A stretch of DNA of 64,000 bases from Paratinospora sagittata (GCA_035771175.1 CM069590.1:33184821-33248820), one strand, 5' to 3'; shown: positions 45,370-56,832, counted from the stretch's first letter. Notes: generated from the sequence alone by a model not told the origin. Numbers and translations: made by a program.

Positions 45370-47551
45370 TGTCACGACCCACTATACGTGACATCATGAC
45401 CGGCACGGAAACCTCCGAGTATGCCCTCCGTCGATACACCCGACTTCCCATCAGCCAAAAATACATATACGAATCCCCAAGAAGAAATAAAAGTACTTCC
45501 TTAACAACCAACTACCATCACAATGAAATCAAATATTACTTCTCCAAATTTTTACAAATATAAAATTCTAGAGTCTTCAAAATGATACAAAACCCAACAC
45601 ATCCCAACTATGTGTTAAATATACAATTACGAGGTGTTATCATATACATAATTATCAAAATACAAAACTAAATGTACAACACCTACATGAAACAAAAATA
45701 AGGGACGCTCTGCAGTCAAGCCTTCCCTTTTCCTTTTCTATCAGATCCTGAGAGAAGATGGTGAGGTGTGAGCTACAACCAGCTTAGTAAATGTTATTTA
45801 CAAGAGGCATATACGTGCATTTAAAAAACATGGTAAGATCATAAAACAGTTGAAATATCATGATGACGAAATAGATTACATACATGCTAACATAATGGAT
45901 CAAGTCATACATAAGACGATGCATAACATTTGTAGTCATGCTCATGCAATCCTAACACCTCCTTAGTACTGGGGTTCAAGGCTGGTGCGCTACACACAGT
46001 ACTTAAACACACACACAATACTTGAACACACACACAATACTCATATCCTAAAAGGATTTCTGGGGTTGTGCAGCACGTAAGATTAGCCTAAACTAACCTA
46101 CCCATACACAAGCCATAAAACCCTCTACCAGGTACACAACTGGGATCGCCGCTAGACTTGCGAGAATTCCTAAAAAGAGAAAATTCCAACTAGGAGCCTC
46201 AACCCAAATTATCATCCCAATGAATTATGCTCAAATGTATTTCATGGAATATTAAAACATGCATACCATCATACAAGGCATTTAAAACATTTCTATACTA
46301 CAATGCCACATATAAATAATCCAAAAGTAAAAGAACACTCACACTTGATTAGCTAAGTCTAGCCAATCCAATCGCCAAAACTCTCCAATTGACTAAACGG
46401 GTTCAAGATCAATCACAAGACCTGAAAATAACATGGTTCACACAACTGAAAATCAGTCATAAAGTGTGTCAAAACCACATGTTCAAACCCAATCTAAAGT
46501 CAATTAGATTCTAAATTGATTACCCTCTTGAGCCAATTTCCATATTGCCCAACTTGATCATTTAGACTCAATTAAACTAAGATTGACCTAAATTGAATGT
46601 AAATTGAATGTAATAGAGGGTTCCCAACACACTCTAAACCCACATATCAAACATGCAAAGCATTTGGACGACGATTGATTTCCTCTACCCCTTCAAATCT
46701 GGGTTTCATACAATGCATGAATCAAAACAACACTAGTATGCATGAACCAAAGAGATTGAAGGAAGAACAATGAGGGAAAACATGCAAACCTTAGGGATTT
46801 TGAGCAAAATCCACCAACCCTAGGTTTCCTCTTCTTTTCTCCTCTCCAGCTCCTTTCTCTCTTTTCTGGATGAGAAATGAGCAAATGAGCCTAAAATTAC
46901 GTTTTGGTTGCTTAAATAGACAAGCTTGGGCCCACAACTAAAAGTTGTCAAAAACTATCAAAAAACCAGTTTTCCTGTTGCAATACTTTCATTTAGATAG
47001 TCAATTTCTTGCAACATAACCACCAGTTTAACATCTTAACTGTCCATAAGTTGAATGAGTAAGTTACCAACAGTCTGGTAAACTTTCAACTCAATCCAAC
47101 GGTGGAATTACGAGTGTTAATTGTTTGATCAAAACTGCGTAAGAAAATCCGAAAATCCGTGAGACAGTGTTTGGAGTCTTATAACTCCTAGTAGGTAACT
47201 CTGATCAAGCTCTTCACCGATCATAATGAAGATCTATCATATAAGAATGAGCTGACAAAATTTCAGCTTAATCGGACCACGGATCTAGGAGATCAAACCA
47301 TTGATGTAATTTATGACAGAAATTTCTTCCTCCATGGAACAAGCTCCACTGGATCCAAAACACCGTTTTCGACATGTTTTGACTTCGAACGAGTCTCCGA
47401 TGGTTCTGAAACTTCATGCGCACTCTTTATGACCTAAAATCATGCAAAGACACTCGAACTTACGTGCTTCGAGCATCAAAATACATATATACATACGTAT
47501 ACGGGTACACTATGGGTCAAAATGACGTCACTTAAAGGCACGGGTGCTACA
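45370..47551 (-). mobile_element. Element A-III 5' LTR (internally deleted)
   Basis: 2182 bp, TGTCACGACCCACTATAC at 45370 to GGGTGCTACA at 47551. Compared with the 3' LTR it lacks about 830 bases at a point near 46613, where a short repeat of ATTGAATGTAA sits. It also has a short duplication of ACTTGAACACACACACAATA near 46010-46040. The outer ends agree with the 3' LTR. Confidence 0.92.
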
Positions 47552-48202
47552 GGTAGCTTGTTGTATATAATAACATGTCGACTGGATATCATGTTTAGTG
47601 TATGCTTCTGCACTAGATTTAAATCTGATCAAAAGGAATCCCACTTAAAGTGTGTTAAAAGAATATTCAGACACATTAGTGGAACTACATATATGGGAAT
47701 TTGGTACAATAAAGGTACTTCATTCGATCTGCGTAGCTTTGTTGATTCCGATTATGCTGGAAGTTTAGTTGATAAAAAATGTACATCCGGTTTCTACCAT
47801 TTCCTAGGAAATTCGTTAATTTTTTGGTTCGGTAAGAAACAACATTCTGTGGCTTTATCAACTACTGAAGCATAGTACGTGGCAACCGACAGTTGTTGCG
47901 CTCAGGTTTTATATATGAAGCAGCAACTATTAGATTACCAAATCCATACCGATTGTGTAGATATCTTTTGTGATAGCACCAATGCGATTAATATCTCCAA
48001 AAGTCCTGTGTTACACTCAAGAACAAAATATATCTAGATTCGGCATCACTTCCTTCGTGATCACGTGCAGAAAGGAGACGTCAAGCTGACTCATATCGGT
48101 ACCAATGATCAGTTAGTCAATATATTCACGAAACCACTGCCTAAGGATCATTTTGCATTAATTCGATGTGAACTAGGCATGTTTAGTGAATCGAATTTAT
48201 GA
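47552..48202 (+). pseudogene. Copia-2 RNase H and pol end
   Basis: It picks up copia-2 pol where it was cut at 34565: GSLLYIITCRLDIMFSVCF, CVKRIFRHISGTTYMGIW, SFVDSDYAGSLVDKK and QHSVALSTTEA, with a TAG at 47873-47875 after it. It goes on to YVATDSCCAQVLYMKQQLLD, FCDSTNAINIS, and LVNIFTKPLPKDHFALIRC; the pol stop is at 48200-48202. RNase H acidic residues are present. A second stop follows HSRTKYI, at the same codon as in copia-1, so the two copies share that stop. Confidence 0.92.
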
Positions 48203-48845
48203 TTGTGCGTATGTTACAATTTGATACATTAAGTGCGCAAATCATGAGATGGTCATAGTATGATCCCAACTGTTATATTTTTCTAAAATCATTTGAAATG
48301 TGTGCACGACACCTCTTCTAGTAATAAAAAAGAAAAAGAAAAAAGGAAAGAGTGGGTGGAACGTGTTCCACACTGATGGAACGCGCTCCACCTGGACTAA
48401 GAGCACCTTCACACATGAGAGGTGCCTGGAACGCGTTCCAGATAGCTGAAAGTTGGCATTTCGAGTATAAGACCCCTCTTACATCCATTTGCTTCTTATT
48501 AACTCTAGAACACGTTTCTCACTTTCACCTAATTCCATACTTGCATTCCATCATTCTCCGGCATGCGAAGTCCATTTTCTTCTCACAAATAGGCGTTGGA
48601 AAGCTTGTGAAACCCTCTACGATCATTCTCCTAACATTTTCTTCCTCTTTGATCCTCTCCTAGTTGCAAAACACTTGAAGAGTCGAATTCTCTACATCTT
48701 GCAAGACAAGTGTTTGAGCAAATGCCAAGGAGAAATCCTGCGCGCATAGAACCGCGTGCTGCACCACCACTGCCTATGCTTTAACCAATTTCTCCAAAAG
48801 TGCTTCTACGTAAAATCTCTCTGGGTGTCTGTGAACTTATGTTCG
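48203..48845 (+). mobile_element. Copia-2 region between pol and 3' LTR, with palindromes and a short ORF
   Basis: After the pol stop comes AT-rich sequence, a purine stretch (48329-48352), then three palindromic GGAACGCGTTCC-type motifs (48358-48437). An ATG at 48722 begins a 20-codon frame, MPRRNPARIEPRAAPPLPML, ending in TAA at 48782. Pro/Arg-rich starts like this occur in the env-like extra ORF of some Sireviruses, so this may be its truncated beginning. The region is cut at 48846 by a family D LTR. Confidence 0.6.
48357..48438. repeat. Three near-identical palindromes after copia-2 pol
   Basis: TGGAACGTGTTCCAC, TGGAACGCGCTCCAC and TGGAACGCGTTCCAG lie near 48357, 48377 and 48426. The last is a perfect 14-base palindrome and the others differ by one base. 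Sireviruses are known to carry repeated palindromes in this part of the element. Confidence 0.8.
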
Positions 48846-50354
48846 TGATCTACTGCAAGTGTACAGTGTCAACGATGTAGTAATAATCCAATTAGATCAA
48901 GTATCGACCATAGGGAATTGTTACTCTATCAATTATCATTTCACATATTTCAAACTTTATTTAGACAATGAAATGGAGATATTAAATGAATTAAAATGTT
49001 GGAAATTAAATGGCATTAAAGCAATTGAAATTAAAGAGAATTCAATAAGGGAATAGATCTAGAGATTTAATTTCACTTAGTTTGCAAATCAAGATTAATT
49101 GGGGTTATTCATCATTAAATTCATCTCCAAGTTTATAAATCAAATCCAATGTTTATCAATCCCCTATCTCGAGTGTCGGATCGAAACCTAAAAGTGGAAT
49201 TGAGTCTCGACCTCTCAATAAAGACCCAATTCCCAATTATGCATTAAGTTTTAGGGATTTCTCAATGATCTCACAAGATCCTATAAACCTCTCGATTCTA
49301 TAGCAATCTCATGTCATAATTCTCATTTTTCAACCTAAAGAATCCTCTCTCGAGTGCTGCCCCTTAGGTCTAGGTTCAATCAATTTATGGCCAGTAAATC
49401 AAAAGCATTAAACATAAAGAATCATGAATAAACTTGAGAAATTGCATTAATAATGAATAAAATCCACAATCAATCCATTAAAATCAAGCTAAGATCAATT
49501 TAATCTCTAGATAATAGAATTAGTTCATGGACATGATTACAAGAGAGAAATTGAAAGACAAAATCATCAAGATAAATTGTAATTGGAAGAAAAGTGAGAA
49601 AAACCCCTTCTTTTTCTTCAAGAATTTCTTTGCAACTTTCCTTTTTCAACCTCTTCTCTTGCTTTCCTCCTTCAACTCCTCTAATGTATTCTAAAATTAG
49701 TAAAATGTCAGATCCCCTCTAATTAACCCTAAAGTGAGCTTATATACATCATTTGTTCAAAAAGACCAAAAAGGACCAAAAGTGCCAAAAATAGGACAAA
49801 ATTGCACACAGGAAGTTTTGTATTAGCGTCGCGGTGCTAATGCAAAACCCATATTATTTCTCGGGGCGCCGCGGCACAACACTAAAAACCAATTTTTTTC
49901 TTCTTCTGGGCGTTGCGGCACCCATAAGCTATTTCTTTTTCTGCTTCTTGGTTCTTCTTGGGCACTTCTTTCTCCACTTTTTCATCACTTCATGCACTTG
50001 ATTTTCCCAGAATCTTGGCCTCATCTTTGGCTTCATTTGCACCTCCTTTAAGTTCCTTGTACTCCTACAAAACACTACAAAACACACAAATAAGTGATCT
50101 ACACTAATCAAATCATCAACAACTATATGCAGGTATGTATGTATTGACATGTATCATGCAAGTATGTATGTATTAACATGTATCAACCATGGTTTATTCA
50201 TGAAGAAAAGCATCTAAAGTCCTAAGTTAACACCTAAATGAGCCTAAAACCTCTAAGCATGCATTTCATGCACAAATACCTAAAAGCTAAGCGAACGCAC
50301 CTAAAAATTTAACAAAAGTGACATGCAAAACACTAACCAAAACTCAACTTATCA
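48846..50354 (-). mobile_element. Family D (Athila-like) LTR
   Basis: It begins on the minus strand TGATAAGTTGAGTTTTGG at 50354 and ends ...CACTTGCAGTAGATCA at about 48846 (about 1.51 kb). It includes the ATCTCGAGTG...CCTCTCGA series typical of family D, and the GC-rich GCGTCGCGGTGCT and GGGCGCCGCGGC blocks near 49825 and 49865. Only 14 bases of element interior (50355-50368) follow before the next family D LTR, so it is a 3' LTR cut by that insertion or a solo LTR. No TSD is visible. Confidence 0.8.
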
Positions 50355-50368
50355 ACTTCGCATTCTTT

Positions 50369-51739
50369 TGTTGTGTGCAAACCACAAGCGCACAGTGTCA
50401 AGTTATAAATATCAATGAATATCTGGTGTATCGTACTCAGGATTGAATACTACACTAATTATCACGTTTACTAACCCCAACTTTATATAGAAGATCAAAT
50501 GCGAGAGTTCAATTGAAAGAAATAATTAAATCAATTAAAAACTAACAAAGCAATATGAAATAGGTATGAAATCAATGGGTGAATAGTATAGAGGTTCGAT
50601 TTCACCTCACTCTCTACTATGCCTATATATATATATATATATATATGTTATTAATTAAATTCTTTCATTTATAAGTCGAAAACCCTAACTTTTCTAATTC
50701 CCTCTTTCGAGCACCACTTAAAACATATTCTTAGAACTTTGGTTTTACTCTTTCGATGAAAACCTAAAATCCTAGCAACTCATAAGGCTCTATGGTTTTC
50801 TTCTATGACTTCAAAGGATCTCGATCTCCTTTCGATCTCATGATAGCCTAAGTTATATTTTTCTTGTTCTTATCCAAAGTACCCTCTTTTGGAGCATCTA
50901 CTTTAGATCTTCAGTCATCCAATCAGTGATCAAGAGATTAAAAGCATTAAATCCAAAAAAATATAAATAAACTAGAAATATGGCATAGCCTTGAGTTTGG
51001 ATTTATCTACCCTCTAGAAAGAGGATTTAGTTCATAACTATCGACATAAACACAGAAAATAATGTTATGAACATGAATCTAAACAATGAAAACAAACTAG
51101 AATGATAGAGAAAGTGTTGGAGAATCTCTTCTTCGTTTCGAACTCGATCTTCTCCTTTGCTTCGCATTAGTCGTCTTGCTTTCTTCTCTACTCTATGATG
51201 CCTTAGAAACCCTAAACAATGAAGTATATATAGGTACAAGCCAATAGGAACTCGAAATAGGAAGTCCCAAGTCGAATAAGGAAATCCTAAAAAAGTTGTT
51301 ATTTCCCACACAGTCTCGGCACCGCGGCGCCCAGTTTCGACCTCTTAACATCTTCACCTCCATCAATCAGTGCTGCGGCGCCTAGTTACAGGTTTGGTGG
51401 TGGTGTTTGCTTCGTGGACTTAGCCAATTTTTCACTCCTTTGACTTGCATGCGTTATGTATCTTCATTCTAACTTCTTATAACTTGACTTCATCATCCAA
51501 ATTCACTTTCAACACATCCAAACACCTACAAAACAAAGAAAAACTAATGAGTAACACACTCAAATAATCAAATTAACCAACTTATAAAATTAAAAGCCGA
51601 AATAAAAGCAATATATACTAAAACATAACTAAACTAACAAATAGACCAAAACTAAGACAAAACTACCAAACTAATGCATAAATCATCCTAAAACTCATCT
51701 AAAGCATACTCAAAACATATCTAAATATTCAACTTATCA
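50369..51739 (-). mobile_element. Second Athila-like element, 3' LTR (family D)
   Basis: 1371 bp from TGATAAGTTGAATATTTAG at 51739 (minus strand) to ...TGCACACAACA at 50369. Element interior with integrase remains lies to the right, so this is its 3' LTR. It contains a (TA)n run at 50624-50646 and the GC-rich CGGCACCGCGGCGCC block near 51312. It differs clearly from the neighbour LTR at 48846-50354, so the two are separate insertions. Confidence 0.82.
50624..50646. repeat. (TA)n microsatellite
   Basis: About 11 TA units inside the family D LTR. Confidence 0.9.
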
Positions 51740-52073
51740 AATACCCCAAAACTTAGGACTTTGATCACCCCGAGCAAAGGGAAAACAAAACTAAAATTCA
51801 ACTAACAAACCCAACATCATATTCTTAAACAAATTAAAACTTGATTTGAAAAACAGTATGGATACCATCATCATGGCCTCTAAGATCACATTAAAAAGAT
51901 AATAACTCATTGGAAAACTTCAAGAATGTTAGAGATGTCTAGAATTTGAATCCAACCTTTTACCTAGCCTCATCTTCCATTCTTAAATATATACATACAT
52001 AGTCAATCTCATAAAACCACTCATGAATTTCATAAACAAGTACAGGCAAGTATAGAGTACATATGATCTTAAA

Positions 52074-52113
<40 letters not shown>

Positions 52114-53519
52114 TGAATTCCATAGGCAAGTCTTCCACACCACTCTCCACTAATGTAGATCACATACCATTCAGAATTAATAGGTCTTCCATAGGTTGTA
52201 ATGTCATGCCAAGGTTCAAAGGTAGGGAAAAATAGAAAAATTTAAGCTCAAAACACCCCAAACACGTTGATCATTTCCACATCCAAAACATTACATATGG
52301 AACCAAAGAAAACCCGAATGAAAACTTATACCCAACTTCGAATATTCAACTTCTTTCACTTGATCCCCATTTTTTATTGTTTGCTTTCATTCATATTTTC
52401 AAAGAACAACTACACCCCCAAACTTGTTTCTTTTCAACACATAGGCATAACATGCTTTTCTTTATTTTTCTCATTCATTATTTTCATTTCATTTTTTTTA
52501 AATAAAGTTCACAAAATAAGCAAACTTCCAAACCCAATAATGCTTCCCTTCATCACCTTCCTTTCTTCCTTTCATTCCCACATTCAACCCTCTAAAACAT
52601 AAACACTCCAACATAATCAAAGTGTAAAGGTGCATAGGGTGACAAACAAAAAATTAGACATTTAGGCTCAAGCTAATCATTTCATAAGTAACAAAGAAAA
52701 TATTAAAAGGCTCAAAATGGGTGGTTATGGTATAATTCAAATATAGGTAGGCTTTATGGCTCAAACTGTCAAATCATGGCCTTAATCATTTTCTTCATGG
52801 CATGCTCTCTAGGATTTTGCCTCATGTGGTGATCAAACATGTTTTAGAATTCATAGAGATCTAAAAATATAACTTACTTGCAAAAGTCCAATCAAAACAA
52901 GTCATGATTCCACAATCAAAACAATGTTAAACATGTAGAGAATTTGAAACAAAACCAAGCTAAAAGTTGAATTAAGCACACTGACTTAGAATTTACTTTC
53001 TACATTTCCCTAGAGTCATGTTCAAACGAATGCTTTCTTATCATCGGCCATTCATAAAAAGATAGAATCAAATCTAAATTTGTGAAAGAATATGACATCC
53101 TAATATAACTTAAAATTAACACACATCCTTACCATGACAAGAAAAAAAATAAAAAATTTTCTCTAACTCTCCCCCCAAACATAAAACAAGCATTGTCCTC
53201 AATGCTTCACAAGAAACATAAAATAAAAGAATAGATGGAAATAAAGTCATAGAAGTTGTGAAACCCCCTTAACCCCATAGGCTGAAGTCTCCACACAAGT
53301 ACTCCATTCTCCTGTCCATGTAGCTTGAAGGAGGACTCCCCTCCCCACCAAAAACTTGAGTTTGAACCTGGGAAGGAAATAAAAGAAATAAATTAAACAA
53401 TGGTACGGAAAACAACTACAAACTAAATGAAACAAAATAACTCAAAAATAAATAAATAAAAATCCTAAAACCGATCGGTTGCGACCCTACAAGCGCTTAG
53501 TTTAAAGTCCTCAACCTAA
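51740..53519 (-). mobile_element. Second Athila-like element, noncoding region before the 3' LTR
   Basis: No supportable gene. The PPT-like minus-strand AAGTTTTGGGGTATT abuts the LTR at 51740. The region parallels 25765-27534 (GGACTTTGATCACCCCGAGC near 51760; CCCCCCAAACATAAAACAAG near 53172). The ORF at 52267-52602 is low-complexity Phe/Ile/Leu and not conserved in the parallel region. Confidence 0.7.
52075..52109. repeat. (TA)n microsatellite
   Basis: About 17 TA units, absent from the parallel region near 26050. Confidence 0.92.
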
Positions 53520-54163
53520 TTATCTTCTTTGTCTCAACTAGGATCATCAAGGTATACCCTCTCCTCATGCTCATCCTCCTGCCCATAGTAGTGCTTCACC
53601 CTTTGGCAATTGAATCGAAAAAATAGAGCCCTCACTGCTGCGTAACTCCACGATTCCATATGGAAACACCTTTTCAATAACATGAGGACCCGACCACCTC
53701 GACTTCAACTTGCCCGAAAACAATGTCAACCTTGAATTATATAAGAGTACTTGTTATCCTGGTTTGAAGTCATGCTTCAATATCAGCTTGAAATGCTATT
53801 TCTTTGTTATTTCTTTGTAGATCTTGGCATTCTCATATGCATCTCGGCGGAATTCCTATTACTCATTTAGTTGAAGTAGTTGTTGGTCACCGGATGCCTT
53901 TAAATCAAAATTCAGCTTCTTTGTTGCCCAAAATGCACGGTGCTCCAACTCAATTGCTAGGTGACATGCTTTCCCGAACACCAAATGAAACAAAAACATT
54001 GCAAAAGGTGTCTTAAAAGCAGTCCGGTAAGCCCAGAAAACATCATCTAGCTTTAAAGCCTAGTCTTTCCTTTTGATGTTGATAGTTTTCTCCAAGATTT
54101 GGTTTACTTCCCAGCTACTAATTTTGGCTTGGCCATAACTTTGAGGATGGTTGGCAAGGGAAA
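53520..54163 (-). pseudogene. Second Athila-like integrase, C-terminal remnant
   Basis: Minus-strand sequence collinear with 27400-28010 (the C-terminal third of the first Athila-like integrase): the NREVNQILEKT-, [10 protein letters not shown], [15 protein letters not shown], RDAYENAKIYK- and QDTLLYNSRLTLF-type blocks appear in broken frames. It is cut at 54163 by the LTR of chromovirus E, so the catalytic core lies beyond the window or is lost. Confidence 0.78.
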
Positions 54164-55325
54164 TGTCACACCCTGCCTCATTGATTCAGCGCAAGATGCG
54201 ATAGTTAAGGCTTTGAGTGCTCAAACCACTCGATCAGAGTTGCACATACAGAAGCATAGTAGCCCGCATCAACAAAAATACAATGGAAACTATTAAGGAA
54301 AATACTATTATATTGAAAACATAGAGTTTGTTAATTATTACATTCCTTGGTAGCAAAAAGACAACAAAATAACAAAATAAGAGTAGTCAAAAGAGAGGCG
54401 CTTAGAAGCCTGGAACCACCACCACCATAGCTAGACCGATCTGACAGGACCTGGGGAGAGTACACACAGAAAAGTCCCTACATGGCCCAGGTTTGGCCAT
54501 AACCCCCAGAATAAATCCACCCTGACCCATCTTAATTCCCTAGAAAGATTAGTAACGGGATGAGCTCAACAACTTAGTGAGATCAAGCAGGGTAAACAAG
54601 TCTTACAAGCATAATAACAAGTACAGAACAACAACCATAAGAAAGTTATGCCACAACAATAGAATCAAGCAATGATATGAATGAAATGTGGTCACATGGC
54701 ATCATAGGCCAGGCACCATGCACTCGCAACCTGTGACCCGAGGCACCAATACAATATCCAGCAACTGAGAGGCCTCATGAGTTTCAGTCCTAACCAGTAA
54801 CAATGTCACCTCCGGGTCCAACGTAACAACATAGCACCCAATAATACATTTATGATAATCCATGGTCCAGCGCAATGGCATAGCACCCATGATTATGAAT
54901 TTTTCATTTATGATAGATAGCCTCATGCATGAAGTAAAATATAGTAACAAATATGATGCATGAGGCTATGTAATTCATTATTAAACAAGTCAGAAATGTA
55001 AACTTAGCTTTCATTCCCCACCTTAACACACTTGTAGACCATTTGCTTCTAACATCTTGAAGTGTGCAGGGACGCAGGAGAGTGAAAAAGGAACGAAGGA
55101 AAGAGAAAAGAGCGAGGGCTCGACAAGGAAGACTGAGTGAGGACCGACCTCCTTTAGGGCTGGCCCCTGATGAGGACGGTTCTTTCCTTGGGACCGTCCC
55201 ACTATGGGGGTCTATTTTTTTCTCCGAAGGAGGTCTTTAAGGCTACTTTCACTTGTTGAAATTACATCTGTAGGGTTTTCAAGCAGTTAAATTAGTTTTA
55301 TAGTACAAAAGTGGAGGGTGTTACA
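54164..55325 (-). mobile_element. Chromovirus E 3' LTR (family C)
   Basis: 1162 bp. On the minus strand it begins TGTAACACCCTCCACTTTTG at 55325, right after the AAGGAGGGTAGGC purine tract, and ends CAGGGTGTGACA at 54164. Element coding lies to its right on the minus strand, so this is the 3' LTR. The left flank GGAAA (54159-54163) is the candidate TSD; its partner lies beyond the window. It is fuller than the copy at 30166-31129. Confidence 0.88.
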
Positions 55326-56249
55326 GCCTACCCTCCTTAAAAGAATTTTGTCCTCAAAATTTAAGTAAGGTAAGATTTTTTTGGAAAACATTTTGGTATG
55401 TAAGTAAAATACTTGCTACTCATCATATGAAATGTCAATGATATCAATGTTTGTATTCCTTTCCGCTCGGCTTGGAGACTTTGTATGGCGCTGGTTGCGC
55501 GGATTGTTTGGCCCGCGTACTACACTTTGAGCAGTAGAATCTCCAGAGTGAGCAGGGGTAGGAAAATGGACTGAATCAGACTTCATTCTTTCCTGATTTG
55601 ATAACTCAGGAAGAGAAGGTGGCTTTGGTATTCGTCGTGGTGGTCGTGGAAGAAAACTCGATCTTTGAGATGGTGGCCTAACACGCCTGCCTAATTGAGC
55701 TGGTGATTGTCGGGTCTGCAAATTAGATGGTCCAACTTATTCTGGTGCCGAAATCTGTGGAAACCTAGGAAAATTTGGAACCAGATTCCACGTTGGCATA
55801 GTGCGGGGGTTCTAGAAAGAGGGCAATGGTTGTCGTATTGATTTTCGTGGGGTCTGGTGAACTCGTAAACCCACTTGACCCATACCTGTAATATTTTCAT
55901 CTTTCGGGTCAAATATTCCCAAACTTGATGGATAATGTCCGGTTGGGTTGTGTATTGGGGTCTGGACTCATGACACATCACTAGACTTTGATTTCTTAGG
56001 ATATGTAGACTGGGAGTAATAGTCAGATGAAGGACTCCAGTCTGAAGGGATTGAGCTCATTTCATCATCTTCTTCAATACCCATATTTGTATCCTGATTC
56101 CAATTATAGCTATGTTCGGATGGGTCAGAGCTGTAATTTGTTGAATCACCAGACATCTGTGCCAGACACAAAACAAGAAACCCAAGAGCATAGAATAAGA
56201 ACAAGAAATATTTTATTATTATGTAAACATGCAATTGCTAAACAAACAA
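55326..56249 (-). pseudogene. Extra ORF between chromodomain and 3' LTR of chromovirus E
   Basis: Minus strand. It starts near 56157 with MSGDSTNYSSDPSEHSYNWN, then EEDDEMSSIPSDWSPSSDYY. It loses its frame near 55975 and regains it (55416-55721) as LQTRQSPAQLGRRVRPPSQR, PRPPRRIPKPPSLPELSNQE and a final IDIIDISYDE. In total it is about 250 residues, with an acidic Ser-rich first half and a basic Pro/Arg-rich second half. I recognise no domain. Upstream a short hydrophobic run (MHVYIIIKYFLFLFYALGFL) could be translated but probably is spacer. Most plant chromoviruses have nothing here, so this may be an accessory ORF; function unknown. The 55326-55415 stretch is the polypurine side. Confidence 0.55.
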
Positions 56250-56520
56250 ATGAGGGTATTTTTGCTTAATCTCTTATTCCAATTCCCACATTGCTTCTTC
56301 TACTTCGTGATGGTTTCAGAGGACTTTTACTAAAGGAATGCTCTTGTTTCTCAAGTCTTGTGTCTTTCTGTCCAAGATTTGCATAAGATATTCTTTATAC
56401 TTATTTCCTTTTTCAATTTCAACTTCAAGAGACAGTATGATGTGTGAAGGATCGTGAAGATATTTTATGAGCATGGATACATGAAAAATGTTGCGCAAAT
56501 TGGACATGGATTGTGGTAAA
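56250..56520 (-). pseudogene. Chromovirus E integrase C-terminus with chromodomain-like end
   Basis: The minus strand gives NIFHVSMLIKYLHDPSHIIL, EVEIEKGNKYKEYLMQILD, RKTQDLRNKSIPLVKVLWKH and EEAMWELE. It corresponds to A-III 37707-37915 and shares the RK-LRNK-IPLVKV-W pattern of chromovirus chromodomains. It is separated from its integrase core (60235-61197) by the composite insert at 56526-60234. Confidence 0.88.
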
Positions 56521-56725
56521 GACAGTGTCACACCCTGGGTTGCACAGCGTGCCCCCTACCCAGGTGTGGGCGCACCCCCTCGGGGCGAACGCCTAAGCCA
56601 TTATGGATCCATAATATTGTCACATCTAGCCGAATTCGCGATACTCAACAGGGCCCTAGTAACGGACTAGATCATTTACCCCCACTATTCATGAATAGTG
56701 AAGGGCCTCCCCCCAAGTCAAACTC

Positions 56726-56832
56726 GTAACCTCCCCTTTAAGAGGTTAGATTTCGCACTTGGAGTAGCCACTGAACCATTGGCTCAGTGGTTACTCAGAA
56801 TGCGAAATTAGACTCCTTATAGGGAGGTCTCG
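56726..56832. repeat. Head-to-head hairpin of tRNA-like units in the left arm
   Basis: AACCTCCCCTTTAAGAGG...GCCACTGAACC is followed, after a short centre near 56777, by GGCTCAGTGG...ACTCCTTATAGGGAGGT. The two halves are imperfect inverted copies of about 48 bases. The right half stops where the family B LTR starts. Confidence 0.65.

Larger units (their letters stand above)
34566..47551 (-). mobile_element. Element A-III: near-complete Tekay/Del-like gypsy, nested in copia-2
   Basis: A 12,986-bp unit with both LTRs, primer site, gag, protease, RT, RNase H, integrase and a chromodomain-like end, in minus orientation. GGTAG flanks it exactly on both sides (34561-34565 and 47552-47556), and copia-2 pol reads through if it is removed. 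The left terminus is TATCACGAC (TG changed to TA). Without the nested family B LTR (37916-40877) it is about 10 kb. Stops occur in gag, RNase H and integrase, so it is not autonomous. The Tekay/Del assignment rests on the chromodomain-like C-terminus and the 3-kb LTR and has not been tested by phylogeny. Confidence 0.93.

Noticed and set aside
46693..46884. 63-codon minus-strand ORF, possible small gene
   Set aside because: It is the leader of the family A LTR; the same sequence in the other LTR (near 36730-36870) is not open.
52267..52602. 111-codon ORF on plus strand
   Set aside because: Phe/Ile/Ser low-complexity reading of AT-rich Athila 3' noncoding DNA; not kept in the parallel region 25765-27534.
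53804..54296. Plus-strand ORFs at the end of the Athila-like fragment
   Set aside because: Antisense shadows of integrase remains and of the family C LTR edge; no domain.
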